In this document: one piece after another, positions 39,020-49,040 of the stretch
How the letters are laid out: the number at the start of each line of letters is the position of its first letter
How positions within the stretch are numbered: position 1 is the first letter of the stretch
NCBI GenBank assembly: GCA_026708085.1
Contig: JAPOVP010000083.1
Location: forward strand, 1 to 64,000
From: Caldilineaceae bacterium
GTDB taxonomy: Bacteria > Chloroflexota > Anaerolineae > Caldilineales > Caldilineaceae
Reading direction: 5' to 3'
DNA length: 64,000 nt
The notes under the pieces: model-generated
Databases searched by the model: none
Told to the model about the DNA's origin: nothing
Seen by the model: only the letters and a program-made list of their open reading frames with translations
Translations under genes and position numbers: made by a program

Positions 39020-40363
39020 TCACTCCAACCACGCCGCGACCTGCTCCCCAACCCGCGCCACCGCGCTCGCGCCGTCCTGCTCGCCCGTCAGCACCCGGTT
39101 CACCTCAATAAAATAGACCAGCGAAATCTCAGTGTAATACCCACCCGTCATCGCCGCCGGCCGCGCCACCGCGTGCTCGGCCAGGCTCTCCGCGATCTGC
39201 GCCGCCGCCGGGATGCGCGCCTTCACATCCCCGTCTTCATACAGCACTGCGATCCCCGGCGGCGTACCGTCCGCCAGCGCCCGCCGCCGCTGCGCCCTCG
39301 CGTCCGTAAGACAGCGGGCCGCATCCGCCGCCGTATCCTTGTACCGGCTGTAACGGCTGACGCCAATCTGCTGCCCCCCAACTACGCTCGCATGTCGCCC
39401 CTCCGTGCCCTCCCCTCTGGGCAAACGCGTCACGCCAAACCGGTCGCGGATCGGGCTGTCCTCCGCCTGACCCAGCCCGTACGCATACGGCCAGTTGCGC
39501 ATGAAAGCCGCATTGCCATTCTGGAACTGCCAGCGCGCATCCTCCTCCTGGAAGACCGTCACCGACTCCGGGCTGATCGCGCCCACCCACGCTGCCGCCC
39601 TGTCAAGCGCACCGGCCGCGACGTCGTCCAAAGCCAACCGCCCCTCCGCATCCACGATCAGGCCGCCCCCCATACTCGCCTGCCACTCCAGCGCATTGAC
39701 CGTCAGACCCTCGTACACATTCCCCTGCCACACGTACCCCCAGAACTCCGCATTTTCGCCCCGCTCCCCCGCCTGAATCGCTGCCGCCATCTCCTCAAGC
39801 TCGCTCCACGTATCCGGCGGCGCCTCGAACCCGTACTTCTCCAGCAGGTCCGTCCGGTAGTAGAGCAGCCCGACGTCGCCCATCTGCGGCAACCCGACCA
39901 GCGCCTCGCCCACGCTGTTGTTCTCCAGGTAGATCGGGAAATACTGGCCGCGCTCCTCCGCCGTCAGATGCGGGTTCAGATCCAGTAAATGCGGCGCCAG
40001 CGTCCCCGACCAGACGACGTCAAAGTCGATCAGGTCGATGTCGTCCGATTCCGCCGGCAGAAACTGCAGATAAAGCCCCAACCGGTCCACCGGATTGGCC
40101 GGCGCCGGCAGCAGCTCGATTGCAATCCCGACCTCCTTGCCGCAGCGCGCAACGAGCTCCCTGTCCACCGGCCGCACAAAGGCCGGCCCCATCCAGCGCA
40201 AAATCGGCCTCGGCGGCGTCACCGCCACCGTCTCCACCGCCACCGCCGCCACGCCGTCATCCCCGCCGCAGCCCGCATACAGCAGCCCCGCGCCCAGCAG
40301 CAGCAAAAGGAAGAGGGTTCGGCTGGCCGCCCTTCTGCCTCCCATCCTTATCATCTGAACCAC
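39020..40363 (-). CDS. ABC transporter extracellular solute-binding protein (family 1, lipoprotein)
   Basis: LFLLLLLGAGLLYAGCGGDD lipobox; VGLPQMGDVGLLYYRTDLLEKYGFEAPPDTWSELEEMA. Confidence 0.93.
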   Translation of the reverse strand: MVQMIRMGGRRAASRTLFLLLLLGAGLLYAGCGGDDGVAAVAVETVAVTPPRPILRWMGPAFVRPVDRELVARCGKEVGIAIELLPAPANPVDRLGLYLQFLPAESDDIDLIDFDVVWSGTLAPHLLDLNPHLTAEERGQYFPIYLENNSVGEALVGLPQMGDVGLLYYRTDLLEKYGFEAPPDTWSELEEMAAAIQAGERGENAEFWGYVWQGNVYEGLTVNALEWQASMGGGLIVDAEGRLALDDVAAGALDRAAAWVGAISPESVTVFQEEDARWQFQNGNAAFMRNWPYAYGLGQAEDSPIRDRFGVTRLPRGEGTEGRHASVVGGQQIGVSRYSRYKDTAADAARCLTDARAQRRRALADGTPPGIAVLYEDGDVKARIPAAAQIAESLAEHAVARPAAMTGGYYTEISLVYFIEVNRVLTGEQDGASAVARVGEQVAAWLE

Positions 40364-40534
40364 AGCATAAGTCCAATAATCATTCGCAATCCTCTACGCC
40401 AAATGCAACCGCAGAGGCCGCTCCACACCGGAATTCGTCTTACCGGCGACTGATTCCTCCTCAACTGCCGCTTATGGGCGAAGGCGTCACTCTCTTCTCT
40501 CTCCTCACTTCCCTCCCTCTCTCCTCGATTTTCT

Positions 40535-40665
40535 GGGCGGTCGGGCCTTCGGCCCTCCCCTGTGCGGGGGCGGAGCCCCCGCAACGCCCCCGGTCTAGCT
40601 CGCGTCGCAGCCAGTGTGCGGGCAATTCGACTTTGGCGGCCCGCGGCCAAACACCTAATTCCATA
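40535..40665. repeat. Dispersed GC-hairpin repeat, copy C
   Basis: tgggcggtcgggccttcggccctcccctgtgcgggggcggagcccccgcaacgccccc...ctcgcgtcgcagccagtgtgcgggcaattcgactttggcggcccg. Confidence 0.85.
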
Positions 40666-40680
40666 CGAAGGAAGCTACTA

Positions 40681-40708
40681 AAAACTGAAAACTGAAAACT
40701 AAAAACTC
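40681..40708. repeat. Heptamer tract (AAAACTG type) overlapping the stop of the 921-aa gene
   Basis: AAAACTG AAAACTG AAAACTA aAAAACTC; stop codon of 40699-43464 lies inside it. Confidence 0.8.
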
Positions 40709-43464
40709 AAAAAGGAAACCGCCGCCGCCTCACCCGCCGCCAGCTCAACCTCCGCACTGACCGCCAGCTCCGGGCAGTGGACCAGGTACGCGCCCGGCGG
40801 AAATGGCCCGAACTCGGCGCGGTAGGACGGCTCCGACTCCCCGGCCTCGCTTGCCTCCAGCTCCTCCATGCCGCCGCCAGCACCCGTCACGATGATCGTC
40901 AGGTCGTGCCGCCCCGCCCACCGCACCAGGATCATCCCTGGTGTACCCGCGGCCGGCTGAATACGCGTCTGCCGGCGCCATCCCTCCTCCGACTGCCACA
41001 ATTGGATGCTCAGCCGGTCACCCGCGTCCAGGTGAATCCCCCGGCTGCCGAAACCCTCAGCGTAGAGGTCGTAGTCGCCGGCCGGCAGGCTGTCGAACCT
41101 GAACTCGCCCGAAGGTTCCACTTGCGTCACGTAGCGCTGCCCCTGCGCGTCCACCAGCGCCACCTGCCGCGAAGGCCGCGAGCCCCCCAACGGCTGCCTG
41201 GCGCGCGCAGAGGCGCCCGCCGTTCCTGGCTGCATCTCCCCTTGTAGACGCATTTCGCCCTGCAGCATCGCCGGATCCGGCAGCGCCGGCAGCGTCTCGT
41301 ACGGCAGCAGGATGAGATCGCAGCGGGGCTGGTTGCGCCCATCCAAAACAAGCGGGCGCGGCCAGTTCAGCAGCCGCCTCTGTTTCACATCCACATAATA
41401 TCTGCCGGCGGGCAGGCCTTTAAAAACATAGCCGCCCTCCTCGTCCACTTCCGCCAGGCGTTCACTCGGCCCCCCTCCCGGCTCCTCAGCCCGTAGCCGC
41501 ACAGTGCACCCTTGTCCGCCCTCCACGCTGCCGCTGATCGCCGACGCCCGCGGGGCGGCTCTCTTCTCATCATAAGAGTAGGCAAACAGCACTTTGGTCT
41601 CCACGCCCTCCTCGATGGAAACCTCGCAAGTCAGCGGCGTTGGACCGCTGTCCGGCAGCCCCAGCACCTCCAACCGGTAACTGCCGGCCGCCAGCGGACC
41701 CGTCTCGCACTGGGCTGTCCGCGCCTGGCTGCTACGCGCCAGCGGCACGACCCAACCCTTCTGGTCGCTGTCGCTGATGCGCAGCGCCGGTGGGCGCGTC
41801 CGCCGGCCCCCCTCTTCCGTCCCGCTCTCCGTACCTGTCGGATTCGGCATAAACTCCACGTCGCAGATCAACATGCCGTCATCCAACACGGGCCGCTTTT
41901 CGATCTCGAAACCCCATCCGTAAGCCGTCAGGTCGTAGGTCAACTCTTGGGCCGGTCCGAGATCGACTGCGTCTACACGGCTGCCCGCAGGTTCGATCAC
42001 CTCCAGGCTGTACCGGCCCGCCGGCAGATTCACAAAACGGTAGACGCCGCTCGTCCTGGCGATCGATTCATAAGCGAACCCGTCACTGTGCGTAAGCCGG
42101 ACCTGCGCGCCGGCCCCGCCCCGCACCTTGCCGCTCAACACGCCATCCCCCGTTGGCTGCAATCCGTAGCCCCTACTGGGAACGGGGACCTGACGTGAAC
42201 TCTCCTCTCGCCCTTCCCGCGCCCTCGGCCGTTTGGGCTCCGCCTTCAGCAGCGAAACGATCGGCAGCGTCGACCAGCCGAAAGTCTCCGCGACCGGAAC
42301 CGGTCCCGCCGGCAGCGAAAGCGGTTTCTCCTCTCCGGGTTCCTCGTCACTCTCTCCCCGCCTCTGCGGGCTGTACCAGGCGTTCTGCTCGTCTACCGAC
42401 CGTGATCCCTGCAGCGCCTCGTGCGCCAGCAGCCAGAAGGCCGTGCAGAAATAATAGTCCGGCGCCGGCGGCGTGCGGCGGCTCGTCCCCATCATCGCCC
42501 GGCAGATCTCCAACGTCTGCGCCGCATGCAGCGTCTGTGTCGTCCTCGGGTAGCGCGGGTCAGTGCTCTCATTCATCAAATAGCCGCTGGCCGTCGAAAG
42601 GATCGGCAGACTGCGGCCAGTCAACCGCTCCACGTCACCGTTCAAGCGTTCAAATGCCCGCCAATATACACCTTGCGCCGGCGCCTGACCTTCTGCCGGC
42701 ACAGCGCCCGCCTCCTCCCCCCGGCCGTCAGGCGCGTCGTCATCGGACCCGGCAGGTAGGTCACCACTGCTGTCCGCCGCCTGATGTCGCACGTCGTCGA
42801 CCCCCGCCGCCGGCCTCCCCTGCCACGCCTCCGCGGCCAGGGCCGCGTAAAACTCGCGCTCGGACGGCGCACCTCCGCTGCGGGCGTCACCGGGATAGTG
42901 CGGCGGACGGTTGCTCGAATAGTTGTGGATCGCCAGCCAGATCGGCTCGTCGAACAGCGCTTCGCCCCCGACGCGCGCGATCTCCTCCGCCAGCTGCCAG
43001 TCCCCCTCCGGCGTCAGCGCCGGAATCGCCGGCATCCCGCCCCGCTCCAGGATCGCCCCCATATTCGCCGCCGCCGCCCGCGCCGTCATCGCCAGCGCAT
43101 CCTCCGGCAGCCTCTCGCGTCCCCAGAAGGCGTCCCCGTCCGGCTCGCTGTCGAGTTCAAAGTAGCGCACACCGGCCTCGACCAGCCTCTCCACCTCCTC
43201 CAGTTCCGCGTCCGAGAGCCGCCCCGGTCCCGCTGCCCCCCGCACAATCTGAACGATCGGCATAATCTGCGCAGCCAGCAGCGCCCGCGACAGTTCCAGC
43301 GCACCGCGTTGGTCCGCAATCTTGACCCACTTCACACCTAGTGCCGTCAGTTCCTGCAGCCAGAACGTCTCCACCATCTCCGGCGCGGCCGCGCTCACGC
43401 CGGCGCACCAGTGGATGCCGATACCTGTGTCATCTGCAGGGCGGGGATAATCGTGCAACTCCAT
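40699..43464 (-). CDS. Large multidomain protein: TIM-barrel glycosidase-like N-terminus plus several carboxypeptidase-regulatory-like beta-sandwich repeats
   Basis: ORF 921 aa; N-term GIGIHWCAGVSAAAPEMVETFWLQELTALGVKWVKI, then YRFVNLPAGRYSLEVIE / YVFKGLPAGRYYVDVKQ / FRFDSLPAGDYDLYAEG repeats; no signal peptide obvious. Confidence 0.75.
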   Translation of the reverse strand: MELHDYPRPADDTGIGIHWCAGVSAAAPEMVETFWLQELTALGVKWVKIADQRGALELSRALLAAQIMPIVQIVRGAAGPGRLSDAELEEVERLVEAGVRYFELDSEPDGDAFWGRERLPEDALAMTARAAAANMGAILERGGMPAIPALTPEGDWQLAEEIARVGGEALFDEPIWLAIHNYSSNRPPHYPGDARSGGAPSEREFYAALAAEAWQGRPAAGVDDVRHQAADSSGDLPAGSDDDAPDGRGEEAGAVPAEGQAPAQGVYWRAFERLNGDVERLTGRSLPILSTASGYLMNESTDPRYPRTTQTLHAAQTLEICRAMMGTSRRTPPAPDYYFCTAFWLLAHEALQGSRSVDEQNAWYSPQRRGESDEEPGEEKPLSLPAGPVPVAETFGWSTLPIVSLLKAEPKRPRAREGREESSRQVPVPSRGYGLQPTGDGVLSGKVRGGAGAQVRLTHSDGFAYESIARTSGVYRFVNLPAGRYSLEVIEPAGSRVDAVDLGPAQELTYDLTAYGWGFEIEKRPVLDDGMLICDVEFMPNPTGTESGTEEGGRRTRPPALRISDSDQKGWVVPLARSSQARTAQCETGPLAAGSYRLEVLGLPDSGPTPLTCEVSIEEGVETKVLFAYSYDEKRAAPRASAISGSVEGGQGCTVRLRAEEPGGGPSERLAEVDEEGGYVFKGLPAGRYYVDVKQRRLLNWPRPLVLDGRNQPRCDLILLPYETLPALPDPAMLQGEMRLQGEMQPGTAGASARARQPLGGSRPSRQVALVDAQGQRYVTQVEPSGEFRFDSLPAGDYDLYAEGFGSRGIHLDAGDRLSIQLWQSEEGWRRQTRIQPAAGTPGMILVRWAGRHDLTIIVTGAGGGMEELEASEAGESEPSYRAEFGPFPPGAYLVHCPELAVSAEVELAAGEAAAVSFLSF

Positions 43465-43860
43465 AAGCGGTCATTATACAGCCGTTCACAGACCGTGACT
43501 AGCATTCACCCCATTCAACATCAAGCCGCCGCCAACACGCTTTGCAGCGTTTGCACCTCCCGGCGGATTGTCTATCTACCCTATAGTACTGTAAACTAAG
43601 CCCGAATACCGTCCGATCCGGCAATTCGGATGCAGCGCTTTTCTGTTGAATCCCGTGTGAACTGCATAATTCGTCGCCGAAACCGACGACTTTGGAGCCT
43701 GGCGTACACGCTTTGCGCGCACTATGCGTCATAATCGAGTAATCTGCCCGCATTCCGCACCGCTCGGTCGGCTTGCATGGCCGCTGGGCGCATCCGCAAC
43801 CGCCGAAACTCTGCCGGCCCCGGACCGCTCGTCATGAACCACCGATAAAAGGAAAGCCCC

Positions 43861-44814
43861 ATGCAAGAAGTGCAAGACGTCGCCAAACGCATCATTGCCA
43901 ACGTCGAGCAGGTTATCATTGGCAAAGATCGGGAAGTCCGCATGACCGTGGTCGCCTTGCTATGCGAGGGTCACCTTCTCATCGAAGATGTGCCCGGAGT
44001 TGGCAAAACGATGCTGGCGCGCGCCATCGCCCGTACCGTCGGCAGCACCTATCGCCGCATTCAGTTCACGCCCGATATGCTGCCCAGCGATGTCACCGGC
44101 GTAAGCGTCTTCAATCAGAAAAATCTCGAATTCGAATTCCGGCCCGGGCCGATCATGGCCCAGATCGTACTGTCCGACGAGATCAACCGCGCCACCCCTA
44201 AAACTCAGTCCGCTCTTCTCGAAGCGATGGAGGAGCGCCAGGTAACCGTCGACGGCACAACCTATGACATGGCCCGCCCGTTTCTGGTGCTGGCCACCCA
44301 GAATCCCATCGAATATGAGGGCACCTTCCCCCTGCCCGAGGCCCAGGTTGACCGCTTCCTGATGCGCATCCGCCTCGGCTACCCTTTGAAGGCGCACGAG
44401 GTCAACATCCTCGGTCTGCAGGCCCTGACGCATCCCATCGATAATCTCGAAAGAACCGTCTCTGTCGAAGAGCTTTCCAAGGCCCAGGAGGCTGTGCGCG
44501 ACATGTATGTCGACGACAGCGTCAAGGAATATATCGTCGACCTCGTCGCCACAACCCGCGACCATCCCGACGTCTACCTTGGCGCCAGCCCTCGCGGCAG
44601 TCTGGCCCTCTTCCGCGCCGCCCGCGCCTGGGCCGCGATCGATGGACGCGAATACGTGCTGCCCGACGATATTAAACTCCTCGCCGAGGCGACGCTTGCT
44701 CACCGGCTCATCGTCAGCCCCTCCGCCCGCATCAAAAATGTGGACGCCGCTCAGATAATTGAGGACGCGCTTGCACATACACCCGTGCCCGGCAGCCGCG
44801 TAAGAGCCAGCTGA
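43861..44814 (+). CDS. MoxR family AAA+ ATPase
   Basis: [65 protein letters not shown]. Confidence 0.96.
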   Translation: MQEVQDVAKRIIANVEQVIIGKDREVRMTVVALLCEGHLLIEDVPGVGKTMLARAIARTVGSTYRRIQFTPDMLPSDVTGVSVFNQKNLEFEFRPGPIMAQIVLSDEINRATPKTQSALLEAMEERQVTVDGTTYDMARPFLVLATQNPIEYEGTFPLPEAQVDRFLMRIRLGYPLKAHEVNILGLQALTHPIDNLERTVSVEELSKAQEAVRDMYVDDSVKEYIVDLVATTRDHPDVYLGASPRGSLALFRAARAWAAIDGREYVLPDDIKLLAEATLAHRLIVSPSARIKNVDAAQIIEDALAHTPVPGSRVRAS

Positions 44815-44897
44815 ACGCCTATCGAAGTTTCCGTGTTTTCAGTCCATATCCCAGGTTGTTCGTCACCACGATGTGGCCACTGGCAGAATGACGCCAC

Positions 44898-44932
44898 AAA
44901 CTGAAAACTAGAAACTGAAAACCAAGAACTGC
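44898..44932. repeat. Heptamer tract between moxR and DUF58 genes
   Basis: AAACTGA AAACTAG AAACTGA AAACCAA GAACTGC. Confidence 0.8.
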
Positions 44933-44937
44933 CGTCA

Positions 44938-46239
44938 ATGTCTTCACGCCTCATTTTCCTGATCGTCGCTCTCGTCGCCGCCTGGGGCTTCGCGCTCAAC
45001 AGTGGGCGCCCTCTCGCCTTCAACCTCGCCTACCTCATAAGCGGCATCCTCGCACTCAGCTATTTCTGGTCCTGGACCAGCACGCGCGCCATCCATATCA
45101 ATCGGCATACCCGTGCCCGCCGCAGCCAGGTCGGCCAGCACTTCGAAGAAAGCTTCGAAGTGCGCAATCACGGACGGCTTCCCAAACTGTGGCTCGAAGT
45201 GCGGGACTTCTCAACCGTCCCCTTCCATGGCGCCAGCCGCGTCGTCAGCCACCTCCAGGGTCGGGCCCACCATCGCTGGCAGGTGCGGACCTACTGCCAG
45301 CAGCGCGGCTACTACCGCCTCGGCCCCATGCGCCTCCTCAGCGGCGATCCCCTGGGCCTCTTCTCCATCGACCAGACGCTGAGCCAGACCAGCGACCTCA
45401 TCGTCTATCCGGCCACCGTCACTCTCTCCGCCTTTCAGCCGCCCGCCGCCGACCTGGCCGGCGGCGAAGCCCTGAACCGCCGCGCCCAGTACATCACCAC
45501 CAACGTCTCCGGCATCCGTGAATACGCCCCCGGCGACAGCTTCAACCGCATCCACTGGCTGTCCACCGCCCGCACCGGGCGCCTTATGACCAGAGAGTTC
45601 GAGCTGGACCCCTCAGCCGACATCTGGCTCTTTCTCGATCTCCACAGCCGCACCGCCCACAGCCTTCCGTGGCGACTGACGCCCCCGGAGGCCGGCGTTT
45701 TCGGCCTCAGCGGCCGCAGACGTGACGATGCTCTGCAGCTGGCCCCCAGCACACTCGAGTACGCCGTCACCGCCGCCGCCAGCATCGCCCGCTATTTCCT
45801 GCTGCGCAACCGCGCCGTCGGCCTCATTTGGCACGGCAGCCAGCGCTACCTCCTGCAGATCGATCGCGGCGAACGCCAGATGCGCAAGATGCTGGAAGCC
45901 CTCGCCGTCGTCTCCGCCGAGGGCAGCATCACCTTCGACCAGCTTGTCGTGACCGAGGGCGTGCGCCTCAATCGCAACGATATGATCCTGGCCATCACCG
46001 CAGACCCCGACCCCGCCTGGGTGCGCGCCCTGCGCGAAATCCGCCGCCGCGGCGTCCACAGCGTCGCCGTCGTCATCGACGGCTCCACCTTCGGCGGCCA
46101 GGAGTCCTACGCGGAGCTGACCCACGAACTCGCCCTCTCCAACATCCCCGCTTATCAGGTCCAGCGCGACGACGACATCGGCGCCGTCCTCGGCCGCCCC
46201 AACAACGGCGACCAGCGCCCCGAAATCGCCAGCCTCTAG
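44938..46239 (+). CDS. DUF58 domain-containing protein
   Basis: ORF 433 aa; two N-terminal TMs; YAPGDSFNRIHWLSTARTGRLMTREFELDPSADIWLFLDL. Confidence 0.93.
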   Translation: MSSRLIFLIVALVAAWGFALNSGRPLAFNLAYLISGILALSYFWSWTSTRAIHINRHTRARRSQVGQHFEESFEVRNHGRLPKLWLEVRDFSTVPFHGASRVVSHLQGRAHHRWQVRTYCQQRGYYRLGPMRLLSGDPLGLFSIDQTLSQTSDLIVYPATVTLSAFQPPAADLAGGEALNRRAQYITTNVSGIREYAPGDSFNRIHWLSTARTGRLMTREFELDPSADIWLFLDLHSRTAHSLPWRLTPPEAGVFGLSGRRRDDALQLAPSTLEYAVTAAASIARYFLLRNRAVGLIWHGSQRYLLQIDRGERQMRKMLEALAVVSAEGSITFDQLVVTEGVRLNRNDMILAITADPDPAWVRALREIRRRGVHSVAVVIDGSTFGGQESYAELTHELALSNIPAYQVQRDDDIGAVLGRPNNGDQRPEIASL

Positions 46240-46506
46240 GGCAGAATCAGCCCAGCCCATCCCGCCTCAACCACAGCCCACAACACCAGCCACACAAGGC
46301 CCGCCCTCCAGCTTTCCGTGAATCAAAAAGAGCCGCTCCTGGCGGCCCCGCGTGAATCAAACCGCCGCGCAACAGCGGGGTTACTGAAAACCAAGAACCA
46401 GAAACGCAACTTCTAAGCCTTATTCAGTGCGCGATGCCGGACAAGGCGAGCTAAGTGCTCACCCCTCACTCCTCTCCGCACCTGTCCTTCTTCAATTGCT
46501 GCTTTC

Positions 46507-46820
46507 ACTGACCACTGATCACTGACTACTGCAGTTCTGGGCGGTCGGGCCTATTCGGCCCTCCCTTGTGCGGGGGCTCCGCCCCCGCAACGCCCCCTCT
46601 CCTACAACCTCGCGTCGTAGCCAGTGGGTGGGCAATACGACGGTGCCGCCCCGTGTCGGCCCACGCTTCCCCCGCCTCCTGGCAGATTCCGAAAATGTGC
46701 CAGCCGCAGGCAAGACAGGCGAGGCAACTCCCATATATGCCCAACGATCACCGCCTTGACCATCGAGAGCCCGCTACAGAAATGCTGACGGTACATTCCC
46801 CCCAGGCAGACCGTACACAA
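46507..46820. repeat. Heptamer tract plus GC-hairpin repeat, copy D (longest complete copy)
   Basis: ACTGACC ACTGATC ACTGACT ACTGCAG TT then gcggtcgggcctattcggccctcccttgtgcgggggctccgcccccgc...; about 250 bp near-identical with 1-250. Confidence 0.92.
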
Positions 46821-46885
46821 AAAAGTGGATTAGAAGTTACACCGACTGTTTATTTCGCCCCAGTCCCAAACCGGAAGAGAAACAA

Positions 46886-48052
46886 ATGATTCCATCCCGC
46901 GCCGTCACCTCAGGACCCAAGTACCATTGGTTCGGCTACTACGACAAACTCCAGTTCGATCCATCCGCCCGCTACGCCCTGGGCATGCAGGTGGACTTCG
47001 AACATCGCGCCCCAAAGCCGGAGGATGTAATCCGGGTCGGAATGGTCGATCTGGCGGACGGCGACCGCTGGATCGAACTGGGAGAAAGCCGCGCCTGGGG
47101 CTGGCAGGCCGGCTGCATGCTCCAGTGGCTGCCCCAATCGGCCCACGAAATCATCTGGAATGATAGGATAGACCGCCGCTTCATCAGCCACATCCTCAAC
47201 ATCGACACCGGCCGTACACGCACCTTGCCCCACCCCGTCTTCACCCTCAGCCCCGACGGCCGTACCGCGCTCTCCATCGATTTCAACCGCCTCGAAGACA
47301 TGCGCCCCGGCTATGGTTACATGGGCATCCCCGATCCCTGGCACAACGTGATGGCGCCCGCGGAGACCGGCATCCACAAAGTCGACCTTCGCACCGGCCA
47401 AAGCAATCTGATCGTCAGCTTGGCTAAAGTAGCGTCGATTCCCTACCCCCACGGTGAGATTCTGTCCGCAAAACATTATTTTAATGTTCTCATCTTCAAC
47501 CCCGGCGGCACGCACTTCCTCTTCCTCCACCGCTGGCGCTTCGGCGACGGACCCTTCCACACGCGCATGCTTACCGCCAAAGCGGACGGCTCCGATCTGA
47601 CAGTCGTCGACCACTCCGGCCGCACCTCCCACCTCATCTGGCGCGACGACAGCCATATTCTGGCCTGGTCCCACCGCCCCTCACACGGCGGCGCCTACTA
47701 CATCTTCCCCAACGCCGAAGACGGTTCTCGCGGCCCCGACCACATTGTGGGCAAAACCAGGATGCCGCTCAACGGCCACTGCACATATCTCTCCGACAAC
47801 AACTGGATCCTCAACGACACCTATCCACAGGGAGAAGAACGCCTTCAGGACCTCTACCTCTACCATGTCCCAACCGACCGTCGCGTCGACCTCGGCCGGT
47901 TCCACTCGCCGCCGCCTTACACCGACACCTTGCGCTGCGATCTCCACCCCAGTTCCAGCCCCGACGGCGCCAAAATCATCATCGACTCGACTCACGGCGG
48001 CAACGGCCGCCAGATGTATCTCTTCGAGCTAGGCAACCTGGTCAGCTCCTAA
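46886..48052 (+). CDS. TolB-like beta-propeller protein, oligogalacturonate lyase-like (paralog of 60373-61530)
   Basis: ORF 388 aa; TSGPKYHWFGYYDKLQFDPSARYALGMQVDFEHR; GGTHFLFLHRWRFGDGPFHTRMLTAKADGSDL. Confidence 0.75.
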   Translation: MIPSRAVTSGPKYHWFGYYDKLQFDPSARYALGMQVDFEHRAPKPEDVIRVGMVDLADGDRWIELGESRAWGWQAGCMLQWLPQSAHEIIWNDRIDRRFISHILNIDTGRTRTLPHPVFTLSPDGRTALSIDFNRLEDMRPGYGYMGIPDPWHNVMAPAETGIHKVDLRTGQSNLIVSLAKVASIPYPHGEILSAKHYFNVLIFNPGGTHFLFLHRWRFGDGPFHTRMLTAKADGSDLTVVDHSGRTSHLIWRDDSHILAWSHRPSHGGAYYIFPNAEDGSRGPDHIVGKTRMPLNGHCTYLSDNNWILNDTYPQGEERLQDLYLYHVPTDRRVDLGRFHSPPPYTDTLRCDLHPSSSPDGAKIIIDSTHGGNGRQMYLFELGNLVSS

Positions 48053-48148
48053 ACCTGTGCCCAGTGCACGGCAACCTCATCCAATCGTGCACAATCCCGC
48101 AATGCTGCCAGGATCAAATGAGTCCATCCCCAAATGCACTGTCCCGCC

Positions 48149-48260
48149 ACTAACCACTGACCACTGACCACTGCAGTTGTGCGGTCGGGCCTGGTCGGCC
48201 CTCCCTTGTGCGGGGGCTCCGCCCCCGCAACGCCCCCTCTCCTACAACATGCCTCATCGA
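48149..48260. repeat. Heptamer tract plus GC-hairpin repeat, copy E (short)
   Basis: ACTAACC ACTGACC ACTGACC ACTGCAG TTGTgcggtcgggcctggtcggccctcccttgtgcgggggctccgcccccgcaacgccccctctcctacaac. Confidence 0.9.
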
Positions 48261-48811
48261 CCGGGTGTCGATATTGGTGACGGGTGCCTATTCGAAGGTG
48301 TCTGGCCAGACCACGTCCCGCCAGCCCCCCGCAGACCACACTGAGGCACTCTCTCCTCGCCCTCGTGCCTGCCCTGCGTTTCTCCAAAAGCCTGCAAACG
48401 ACTTTAGCCACCACCGGCACGAATTCCCCGCCAGACTGTCCCACCCCAAAACTGGGATTCAACCCATGTAGGGGCGCCCCTTGTGGGCGCCCTTTCTGTG
48501 CTATAATGGCGCCAAACCAGAGAAGCTAACGCCCGTAACCTATCTCTAACGGCAAGCGAACCTTTGCAAAATCAGTACCATCGGCACAGAGAACTTCATT
48601 TCAGCGCAAAATGGCAAGACATAACGCCACTTGGCGCGAAGCGAAGCGACAAAAAAATTGTGTAATTATTTTACTTACGAGCGAAGTATCCCTGGGCTGC
48701 CTGAACTGTACATAAGCGAGGATCGGAGGTTGGTCTGGCCTCCTTCTCTGGATGCGGCAGTCCCATGGTCACGAACTTCAACACATGACTCCAAAATGTA
48801 GAGGTGCCAAT

Positions 48812-49039
48812 ATGCGTATAACCCTGACGATAGACGATGACGTGCTTGCGCTCGCACGAACTTTGGCGGATTACGACGGTTGCAGCCTCGAAAGTGCGAT
48901 TTCCGAGTTGGCCCGGCGAGGTTCCAAAGGAATCGAGACCCTGAAAGTCGACGAAGACATCCCTTCCTTTCGCGTCGCTCCTGATGCTGAGCCGGTAACA
49001 AACGAGGATGTAAGGACAGCCCTTAGCGACTGGCCGTAA
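48812..49039 (+). CDS. VapB-type ribbon-helix-helix antitoxin-like protein, no toxin seen downstream
   Basis: MRITLTIDDDVLALARTLADYDGCSLESAISELARRGSKG; ATG at 48812. Confidence 0.75.
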   Translation: MRITLTIDDDVLALARTLADYDGCSLESAISELARRGSKGIETLKVDEDIPSFRVAPDAEPVTNEDVRTALSDWP

Positions 49040-49040
49040 A

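Noticed and set aside
46519-46820. Small ORFs in the GC-hairpin repeat (for example ...GRSPRTREGRIGPTAQNCSSQ, AEPPHKGGPNRPDRPELQ)
   Set aside because: The same peptides arise from several frames at every repeat copy; best explained as spurious translation of a non-coding repeat.
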